DNA from: Acidobacteriota bacterium
GTDB taxonomy: Bacteria; Acidobacteriota; Terriglobia; Bryobacterales; Bryobacteraceae
DNA: 46,400 bases
Direction of reading: 5' to 3'
NCBI GenBank assembly: GCA_947470805.1
Contig: CANIVU010000066.1
Coordinates: 1-46,400, forward strand
In this document: one piece after another, positions 41,255 to 46,400 of the stretch
How the letters are laid out: the number at the start of each line of letters is the position of its first letter
Numbering within the stretch: the first letter of the stretch is position 1
Position numbers and translations under genes: made by a program
Notes under the pieces: model-generated
The model's input: the letters and a program-made list of their open reading frames with translations, nothing else
Database searches by the model: none
What the model was told of the DNA's origin: nothing

Positions 41255-42025
41255 CTAAGCACCGCCGGCCGGGTCTTTTCCGGGCGGTTCCTCGCCCTTA
41301 CGCTTCTTCCGCATTGAGTCCCCCCGCATCTCGATCCGGTGGGCGTTATGCACGATGCGGTCGAGAATCCCATCAGCCACGGTAGGATCTCCGATCTGCT
41401 CATGCCACTTGCTCACCGGCATCTGCGAGGTCAGAATCATCGACCGCACCTGATACCGGTCCTCGCAGATTTCCCAGAAATCTCGCCGTTCGGACTCCTT
41501 CATCGGCGCCATCGCCCAGTCGTCGACGACCAGCACGTCGATCCGGCTCAACCGCACCAGCAAGGAGCGAAAACTGCCATCGGCCCGTGCGATTTCCAGA
41601 TCTCGAAACAGCGCCGCCGCTCGCGCGTAGTACGCCGTGTATCCATCTCGGCAGGCCTTCTGCGCCAGCGCCGAGGCCACGAAACTCTTGCCCACCCCAG
41701 TCGGCCCCAGAACGAATACGTGCTCGTGATTCTTCACCCATTGCGAATCCCGCGCCAGCCCGCGAATCACGCTTTTGTCCAGCCCACGGGCGGCGCGAAA
41801 GTCGATGTCTTCCACGCAGGCATTGCCACGCAGTTTCGCGGCCTGCAGCCGCCGCGCCAGCGCCTGATTCTGCCGCCAGTTCCACTGGTGGTCGACCAGC
41901 AGTGCCAGCCGTTCCAGAAAGCTCAGTTCGCCGCTTCCAGGATCCTTGTGCTGTTGTTGGAGCGCGTCCAGCATTCCGTGCAGCCGCATGGCGGCGAGTT
42001 TGTCCATCATTGGTTGTTCCAGCAT
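41255..42025 (-). CDS. istB: IS21-family ATP-binding helper protein IstB
   Basis: A protein of 256 aa, AAA+ family. The N-terminal region is LAAMRLHGMLDALQQQ. Walker A is VLGPTGVGKSFVASALA (about residues 106-122), Walker B is VLVVDDWAMAPM (about 166-177), and sensor text MILTSQMPVSKWHEQIGDP follows, then ILDRIVHNAHRIEMRGDSMRK. IstB binds DNA as an ATP-dependent oligomer, selects the target and stimulates IstA. It lies 8 bp downstream of istA on the minus strand. Length and motifs are normal. Confidence 0.95.
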   Translation of the reverse strand: MLEQPMMDKLAAMRLHGMLDALQQQHKDPGSGELSFLERLALLVDHQWNWRQNQALARRLQAAKLRGNACVEDIDFRAARGLDKSVIRGLARDSQWVKNHEHVFVLGPTGVGKSFVASALAQKACRDGYTAYYARAAALFRDLEIARADGSFRSLLVRLSRIDVLVVDDWAMAPMKESERRDFWEICEDRYQVRSMILTSQMPVSKWHEQIGDPTVADGILDRIVHNAHRIEMRGDSMRKKRKGEEPPGKDPAGGA

Positions 42026-42033
42026 GGTTGCTC

Positions 42034-43578
42034 CTATTCGAAGTACTCCGCGCCGCGTATGTTGTCATGATCGGGTGGCGCCGTAGCCTCAGCGGTTTTC
42101 GCCAATGGCAGCCGGTCCAACGAGTTCTTCAGGATCGACTCCACACTCCGCAATCGACATGCACCCGTGCGCAAGGCGCGTTCGGCAGCAGCCTCCATCC
42201 GTAAGGCCGAATACTGTTTGGCGAGCCGGATGACGCCCAGACAGGCTCGGTATCCTGCCTCGGGGTGCGGCTTGTCGGCCATAATGCGTTCCAGCAGTTT
42301 GGCGGTAAATGGGCCGGACTTTTCGCCCCAGTTCAGGATGCGCGTCGGGGTCCACTCCAGGTGGGCTTTGTGGCTGTGTGGGCGATGCTCATCGTTCGTA
42401 ACCTCCTTGCCGCGGATGCGGCTGCGCAGGTGTGAGGCTACGCGCGTTCCCTTGTGCAAGATCTCGATAGTGGTGGCTGTCGAGCGGATATCGACCTGCT
42501 CATGGACCAGGTTGTAGGGCACGCTGTAGAGGCTGCCGTCGAAGGCGATGTGATAGTCGATATTCACGCGGGCTTGCGCCCAATCGCTCAGATCGAATGG
42601 TTCCCCCGGCAACGGTTTCAGAGCCGGTTTATCGAGTTCGGTGAACAGGCAGGCGCGACTGCCGTCGCGCTTGCGGAACGGCCTTTCGTTGATTCTGGCG
42701 AGTAACTCGCTGACGGCTTCGTTGGCTTCCGCTTCCGAGTAGAAACGGCGGTGCCGCAGTACGGCGACGATCCAGCGCTGCGCGATCTGAACGCCGCTTT
42801 CCACCTTCGCCTTGTCGCGGGGCCGGTAGGGCCGCGCGGGCACCACACCGAAGCCGTAATGGACGGCAAAGTTTTGGTAGGTCGGGTTAATGTCCGGATC
42901 GTAGCGGCAGGCCTTGCTGACGCCGGTCTTGGTGTTGTCTGGCACGGTCAGCGAAGGCACACCGCCCCAGAAGGCGAAGGCATGTTCGTGCGCACGGATC
43001 CAGGATTCCATCTGCTGGTCACGCGTGACTTCGGCGTAGGTGTAGGAACTGGCGCCGAGGACGGCCACGAACAGTGACGCCTGGCGGACGGCGCCGGAGT
43101 GGCGGTCGTAGATGGGAATCGTAGCGCCGGCCCAGTCGATGAACGCCTTCTCGCCTGGCATGTGTTGCTGGCGCATCACCACGCTTTGCTTCTTGCGCCA
43201 GCGCTGGAACAGCTCGCAGTAGCGGCTGTAGCGGTAGCCGTTAGGATTCGCGGCGCGGTACTCCTCCCAAAGCAATTGCAGCGTGACGTGCCGGTTGCTG
43301 CGGAGCTGCCGCTGGATCTCCTCGCAATCGAGTGAGTCTTTGCAAGGCCGCGCCGGGCTGGCGGGTGCCGGGAAGAGTGCCGCCTGCAATTGCGTGTCGG
43401 TCCATTCAACGGGGACGGGCCAGCCGACACCGGCGGTTTCGGCTCGTTTCAGGTACTCGTGGACCGTGCTGACCGAAATCGAACAGCTTCGGGCGATCTG
43501 GCGCTGATCGAGGTCTAATTCATATCGAAGTCGCAGGACTTCTTTGATCTTTCGCATGGACGTTCTCCTGGCCGGCAA
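42034..43578 (-). CDS. istA: IS21-family transposase IstA (DDE)
   Basis: A protein of 514 aa. N-terminal helix-turn-helix: LDLDQRQIARSCSISVSTVHEYLKRA (about residues 18-43, in blocks). The DDE integrase core begins KAFIDWAGATIPIYD (first Asp, about 147) and includes VPSLTVPDNTKTGVSKAC (second Asp, about 213) and RPRDKAKVESGVQIAQRW (Glu, about 250). The C-terminal domain has RDGSRACLFTELDKPALKPLP. It cuts and joins the IS ends. The start codon at 43578 lies 231 bp inside the right end, after the terminal repeat array. Intact and paired with istB. Confidence 0.95.
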   Translation of the reverse strand: MPARRTSMRKIKEVLRLRYELDLDQRQIARSCSISVSTVHEYLKRAETAGVGWPVPVEWTDTQLQAALFPAPASPARPCKDSLDCEEIQRQLRSNRHVTLQLLWEEYRAANPNGYRYSRYCELFQRWRKKQSVVMRQQHMPGEKAFIDWAGATIPIYDRHSGAVRQASLFVAVLGASSYTYAEVTRDQQMESWIRAHEHAFAFWGGVPSLTVPDNTKTGVSKACRYDPDINPTYQNFAVHYGFGVVPARPYRPRDKAKVESGVQIAQRWIVAVLRHRRFYSEAEANEAVSELLARINERPFRKRDGSRACLFTELDKPALKPLPGEPFDLSDWAQARVNIDYHIAFDGSLYSVPYNLVHEQVDIRSTATTIEILHKGTRVASHLRSRIRGKEVTNDEHRPHSHKAHLEWTPTRILNWGEKSGPFTAKLLERIMADKPHPEAGYRACLGVIRLAKQYSALRMEAAAERALRTGACRLRSVESILKNSLDRLPLAKTAEATAPPDHDNIRGAEYFE

Positions 43579-43809
43579 GCGGGCCCTCCCTCTCTTCGAG
43601 AGGGTCGCTTACCGAGTGATGTCCAGCGCACTTCGCCAAATCTTCTGTTCCGGGCTCATGTCGAACACGATTCCGGGATCGGTCGAAAACTGTTCGGCTT
43701 CAGACCGGAATCGATGTTCGGCTTCCCTCCGGAATCCTGTTCGCCTTCAGCCCGGAATGCTGTTCGCTTTCACCCCGGAATCCTGTTCGACTTGGACCGG
43801 AATCGCCAG
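43579..43809. repeat. Right-end terminal repeat array of the IS21 element
   Basis: Five units with core CTGTTCG (one ATGTTCG) start at 43690, 43714, 43737, 43760 and 43783, i.e. spacing 24, 23, 23 and 23 bp. Each is followed by a CCGGAAT-type block. The last leads to the terminal CGGAATCGCCAG. The bases 43579-43689 are the istA leader with an inverted pair around GAGAGGG/CCCTCTC. Confidence 0.85.
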
Positions 43810-43813
43810 CAGA

Positions 43814-44140
43814 CCTATGCCAATGTGTTCAGGAAGTACTCCCAGATGAAGTGTGAAGCTCTCGGCACGCTCAGCCGTGAAGCGAACGAATCCGATTTTG
43901 GGGGGGCGGGCGGAGGGGACCCCAAAAGAATCGGTGGGCAGACGATGATGCCAACACCTGGCGGGCGCTTTGCCCAAACCTCCGCAATGGCAAATCGGGC
44001 GCTGTCTATGCCGAACGCCACTGCCAAGAGTTTTCATACGACCGGTCCTCAAGGCAGGGGTTTTGATAAAGTTGGGAATTCTTAGGGCGGAACGGAGAGA
44101 GGACGAAAAAACGAAGCGGTTGGAAGGGAAGGACGTTAAG
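43814..44140. other. Gene-free stretch between IS21 and tRNA-Val
   Basis: No gene is supported. Directly after the target duplication an open frame reads TYANVFRKYSQMKCEALGTL, which faintly recalls the end of a tyrosine recombinase, but the evidence is too thin to call. The region next to the tRNA 3' end would be a natural integration site. No terminator hairpin for the tRNA was found; a T-run on the minus strand lies near 44105. Confidence 0.45.
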
Positions 44141-44217
44141 TGGTGGGCGCGCAGGGACTCGAACCCCGGACCTCCTGCGTGTGAAGCAGGCGCTCTAACC
44201 AGCTGAGCTACGCGCCC
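44141..44217 (-). tRNA. tRNA-Val (anticodon CAC)
   Basis: On the minus strand the 5' end is GGGCGCG (44217-44211), paired with CGCGCCC (44151-44145), then discriminator A and an encoded CCA (44143-44141). The D arm has AGCTCAGCTGGTTAGAGC. The anticodon stem-loop is CCTGC-TTCACAC-GCAGG, giving CAC, which reads GUG valine codons. The T arm is CCGGG-GTTCGAG-TCCCTG type with GGTTCGAGT. 77 nt including CCA, with all arms intact. Confidence 0.95.
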
Positions 44218-44234
44218 GAAAGCGGCAAAACTCA

Positions 44235-44264
44235 AGTATACCGCAGGCGTCGGCGGAACGCCAA
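44235..44264 (-). promoter_or_regulatory. Sigma-70-like promoter of tRNA-Val
   Basis: On the minus strand -35 TTGGCG (44264-44259) and -10 TATACT (44240-44235) are separated by 18 bp. Transcription would begin near 44228, about 10 bases ahead of the mature tRNA 5' end. The -35 box touches the stop region of the Lrp-type gene. Confidence 0.65.
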
Positions 44265-44265
44265 A

Positions 44266-44748
44266 TCACTCCATTGGCAACACGGTGACGGAGTTCTTCG
44301 CGGTTCCCAGCACGATGGAAGTGCGCGTCCGCTGCACGCCGGGAACGGACTTCAAAATGTCCGTCAGGAAGTGCTCCAAGTGGGAGGTGTCGCGGCAGTG
44401 GACTTTCAACAGGTAGTCATCTTCGCCTGCCAGATGGTGTGCCTCCATCACCTCTCCCTGCTTGCGGACAACTTTGAGGAAAGCCGCCCGGTCACGCGGA
44501 TGGGTTAGGGTAACGGCGATAAAGGCGGTAAGGTGGAGCCCCAGCGATGGCGGGTCCATCACTGCGTGAAAACCGCGAATGATTCCCCGCTGCTTGAGGC
44601 GCTTGACGCGTTCGGCGACGGCGGGCGCCGATAAACCCAATTCCAACGCCAATTCGGCCCAGGATGCCCGCGCATCGTCGGCCAAACGAGCGATAAGGAT
44701 TCGATCTGGCTCGTCAAGTTGTTCTGTTGCCTTTGAATCGTAGGCCAT
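44266..44748 (-). CDS. Lrp/AsnC-family transcriptional regulator
   Basis: A protein of 160 aa. N-terminal winged helix-turn-helix: LDEPDRILIARLADDARASWAELA in blocks, then LGLSAPAVAERVKRLKQRGIIRGF (about residues 38-61). The C-terminal RAM effector domain runs from FIAVTLTHPRDRAAFLK through AGEDDYLLKVHCRDTSHLEHFL and VPGVQRTRTSIVLGTAKN. Length is typical. These proteins form octamers and respond to amino acids. It is divergently transcribed from the gene at 44777, with only 28 bp between the two starts, so it may control that gene. Confidence 0.9.
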   Translation of the reverse strand: MAYDSKATEQLDEPDRILIARLADDARASWAELALELGLSAPAVAERVKRLKQRGIIRGFHAVMDPPSLGLHLTAFIAVTLTHPRDRAAFLKVVRKQGEVMEAHHLAGEDDYLLKVHCRDTSHLEHFLTDILKSVPGVQRTRTSIVLGTAKNSVTVLPME

Positions 44749-44776
44749 GTAGCATTATTGTATAGGAATCGTTGAC

Positions 44777-45208
44777 ATGCCGCCGTTTTTGCTTTCGATT
44801 GAAGCATTCTCTTTGTTTTTGGACCAATTCTCCGCAGGGACATTGCCCCGCGCTGAGTGGAGCCACGCGGCACACCTTGCGGTTGCGGCGGCCGCGGTAC
44901 ACGACGGCGGAACGGTCGCCACAGTGCGCGAGCGTATCCTCCGCTACAACGAAAGCCAGGGCATCGTCAGTACGCCCGACTATGGGTATCACGAGACCAT
45001 CACCTGTTTCTGGGTGGAACGTATCGGTGCGTTGCTCAACGGATTGGGGCGGAATGGGACGGCCTATGATGCCGCGCGCGCCGTCGTCGCCGCTTTTGCG
45101 CATCGGGGCCGTTTGTTTGATTTCTACTACTCCTACAACTTGCTTGAGAGCCGGGAAGCTCGTGCGGCCTATCTCTCGCCCGATATTCCTGATATCCTCC
45201 GGGCATGA
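44777..45208 (+). CDS. Conserved protein of unknown function
   Basis: A protein of 143 aa, all-helical in appearance. Recognisable conserved-looking stretches are LPRAEWSHAAHLAVA (about residues 24-38), RERILRYNESQGI, TPDYGYHETITCFWVER (about 66-82) and RLFDFYYSYNLLESREAR. The His/Trp/Tyr/Glu-rich set (WSHAAH, YHET) suggests a buried active or metal site, but I know no assigned function for the family. The start is 28 bp from the divergent Lrp-type regulator. Its end overlaps the next gene (ATGA at 45205). Confidence 0.7.
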   Translation: MPPFLLSIEAFSLFLDQFSAGTLPRAEWSHAAHLAVAAAAVHDGGTVATVRERILRYNESQGIVSTPDYGYHETITCFWVERIGALLNGLGRNGTAYDAARAVVAAFAHRGRLFDFYYSYNLLESREARAAYLSPDIPDILRA

Positions 45209-45627
45209 GCAACGAAAGCTGGGTAATCATTCGCGGTGGCGCAGAACTCGACGCCGTAGAGGTTCGTGACCAGTTGTTGGCCGCCGGGCTTGACGCCGAA
45301 GTTGTTGTGGCCGTTCGCGCCGATCAGGCCGAAGATGCACAACGGATTCTCGAGGGCGGCGAAGGGGAGGCCGATCCATCGGCGGATCTTGACTTGGAGA
45401 CCATCGCGGTATTTCAAGGAGTGGATGCCGAGATGCAGGTGGCGGCCGTGCAGGGACTTCTTGAACAGAGTGGGATTTCGGTCGTCGTCGAGGGGGCTTA
45501 CGGCCTTCCGAGCCTTCCCTTCGAGGTGAAGGTAGCCGGCAAACTGGCGGCGTCCGCCCGCGAGATTCTGGCACAGGCAGAGGCCGATGGCCCGGCCGCC
45601 GCCGATGCCGCCGCCGCCGCATCCTGA
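45205..45627 (+). CDS. DUF2007-like small protein (two alpha/beta repeats)
   Basis: A protein of 140 aa. Two similar halves are seen: WVIIRGGAELDAVEVRDQLLAAGLDAEVVV (residues 6-35, in blocks) with VVAVRADQAEDAQRILEGG, and VFQGVDAEMQVAAVQGLLEQSGISVVVE with LPSLPFEVKVAGKLAASAREIL. Each half matches the ferredoxin-like pattern of DUF2007 (putative signal-transducing proteins). The C-terminus is Ala-rich. It is coupled to the upstream gene by a 4-bp overlap. Function unknown. Confidence 0.7.
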   Translation: MSNESWVIIRGGAELDAVEVRDQLLAAGLDAEVVVAVRADQAEDAQRILEGGEGEADPSADLDLETIAVFQGVDAEMQVAAVQGLLEQSGISVVVEGAYGLPSLPFEVKVAGKLAASAREILAQAEADGPAAADAAAAAS

Positions 45628-45717
45628 CCTGTCGATTTGTTGAACTTTCGGGTTCGCGCACTCGTTATACTGCTTGTAAGTAGCATCGGCAATTGGGAAA
45701 GGATCGGATAAAAGTCC

Positions 45718-46400
45718 ATGGGAATCGGTGATTTCTTGAAGAGTGGTGCCGTTGGGAATTTCGTCAAGAAGCAGTTCATTGACGTTATTGATTGGGTAGA
45801 GCCCGGCGACGGGATACTTGCGTGGCGTTACCCCATGCAGGATATGGAAATCCAGAATGGGGCGAAGCTCACGGTTCGTGAGTCGCAAATGGGGGCGTTC
45901 GTCAATGAAGGCCGCATGGCCGACGTGTTCGGGCCCGGCCTGTATACGCTGACGACCCAAACCCTGCCGGTCCTGACCAACCTCATGAACTGGGACAAGA
46001 TGTTCCAATCCCCGTTCAAGAGCGACGTCTACTTCTTCTCCACTCGCACCCAGATCAACCAGCGCTGGGGAACGGCGAACCCGCTTACGATTCGCGATCG
46101 CGAATTCGGCGCGATCCGCGTTCGCGGTAATGGCGTCTACTCCTGGCACATCTCCGACCCGCGCACCTTCCACGTGAAGGTCAGCGGTACCCGTGAAACG
46201 TATACCGTAGCCGAAATTGAAGGTCAGCTCCGCGACATGACGCTCGGCCGTATGGCCGATGCCATCGCGCAGAGCTCGATCCCGTTCCTCGATTTGATCG
46301 CCAACCAGGTGGAACTGGGCCAGCAGATCATGGAAGGGCTGAAGCCGATGTACGCCGAGTACGGCTTGACGCTCGACAGCTTCATCGTTCGCGAATTCTC
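45718..46400 (+). CDS. SPFH/band-7 domain protein, partial (runs off the window)
   Basis: At least 227 codons are present and the frame is open to the last base. Starts MGIGDFLKSGAVGNFVKKQ at the ATG 45718, with AAAGGATCGGAT about 12 bases upstream. VIDWVEPGDGILAWRYPMQD (about residues 23-42), then VRESQMGAFVNEGRMADVFGPG and LPVLTNLMNWDK are typical of the virion-core-like SPFH family (YdjI type). IRVRGNGVYSWHISDPRTFH and DMTLGRMADAIAQSSIPFLDL follow. Members form membrane-associated scaffolds and often have a C-terminal zinc ribbon that would lie outside. No transmembrane segment is visible in this part. Confidence 0.87.
   Translation, partial: MGIGDFLKSGAVGNFVKKQFIDVIDWVEPGDGILAWRYPMQDMEIQNGAKLTVRESQMGAFVNEGRMADVFGPGLYTLTTQTLPVLTNLMNWDKMFQSPFKSDVYFFSTRTQINQRWGTANPLTIRDREFGAIRVRGNGVYSWHISDPRTFHVKVSGTRETYTVAEIEGQLRDMTLGRMADAIAQSSIPFLDLIANQVELGQQIMEGLKPMYAEYGLTLDSFIVREF

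Larger units (their letters stand above)
41019..43809 (-). mobile_element. IS21-family insertion sequence, complete
   Basis: 2791 bp. Both ends read inward CTGGCGATTCCG (12 bp perfect) and the flanks carry the direct duplication CAGA (41015-41018 and 43810-43813), so boundaries are exact. Inside each end are short repeats with a GAACAG (or complement CTGTTC) core at about 23-bp spacing. Three lie on the left (41039, 41062, 41085) and five on the right (43690, 43714 as ATGTTC, 43737, 43760, 43783). Multiple terminal repeats of this type are the transposase-binding sites of IS21 elements. The element encodes istA and istB on the minus strand, both intact, so it may still be mobile. Confidence 0.93.

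Noticed and set aside
43810-43960. Possible C-terminal scrap of a tyrosine recombinase (TYANVFRKYSQMKCEALGTL) interrupted by IS21
   Set aside because: No matching upstream part is found on the left of the IS and the catalytic Tyr context does not fit the family spacing; too weak to list as a pseudogene.
43747-44235. Minus-strand frame containing VAQLVRAPASHAGGPGFESLRAH
   Set aside because: This peptide is the well-known false translation of a tRNA gene; the region is tRNA-Val.
1-46400. CRISPR array or classical defence island
   Set aside because: No regularly spaced repeat-spacer pattern longer than two units was seen. The 23-bp ladders at the IS21 ends are transposase-binding repeats, not CRISPR.

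Overview
The window is bacterial, GC-rich DNA dominated by a large exopolysaccharide (EPS) or capsule locus. The organism is probably an acidobacterium of the Solibacter/Bryobacter type. That placement is inference only, from the PEP-CTERM protein next to EPS genes, several uncharacterised families as I remember them from such genomes, and GC-rich codon use. There is no rRNA, and the single tRNA does not fix taxonomy.

Layout. 1-431: end of an IS3-family element with its orfA. 432-785: integrase remnant and a 24-bp tandem repeat. 786-5447: head of the EPS locus, with a NusG-like specialised antiterminator, a small ribbon-helix-helix-like protein, a Wza-like outer-membrane export protein and a Wzc-like co-polymerase/tyrosine kinase. 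5448-11123: accessory island that interrupts the locus. It holds duplicated parD antitoxins, a parE cut off after about 11 codons, REP-like hairpin repeats, a three-gene cassette (a GAKSKGP-motif protein, a separate terminase ATPase and a separate terminase nuclease), a Uma2 nuclease gene and a truncated second copy of the GAKSKGP gene. 11124-35912: all on the + strand, sugar-nucleotide, glycosyltransferase, flippase, polymerase and decoration genes. The part from 11124 to about 30000 looks clearly more AT-rich than its flanks and carries an IS4-type transposase scrap, suggesting acquisition by transfer. 35909-40715: VanZ-like protein, WecA/MraY-like initiating transferase, FecR-like protein, PEP-CTERM protein and an O-antigen ligase/polymerase. 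41019-43809: a complete IS21-family element with 23-bp terminal repeats and a CAGA target duplication. 44141-46400: ordinary chromosome, with tRNA-Val(CAC), an Lrp/AsnC regulator, two small conserved proteins and the start of an SPFH-domain protein.

How the EPS genes fit together. The WecA-like enzyme loads the first sugar phosphate on undecaprenyl phosphate. A UDP-HexNAc 6-dehydrogenase supplies an acidic sugar. RfbF and RfbG make CDP-4-keto-6-deoxyglucose, and a further SDR probably reduces or epimerises it. Several glycosyltransferases (GT2, CgeB-like, GT4 and a PssD/PssE pair) build the repeat unit. Wzx flips it, a Wzy polymerises it, and Wzc and Wza control length and export. Decoration is unusually rich: an AsnB-type amidotransferase, a NodU/CmcH-type carbamoyltransferase, an FkbM methyltransferase, and a four-gene set (acyl-AMP ligase, acyl carrier protein, SGNH protein, MBOAT) that has the same parts as dltA-C-D-B.

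The most interesting candidates are the stand-alone split-terminase cassette with its structured, duplicated leader, and the Dlt-like acylation set inside a polysaccharide locus.
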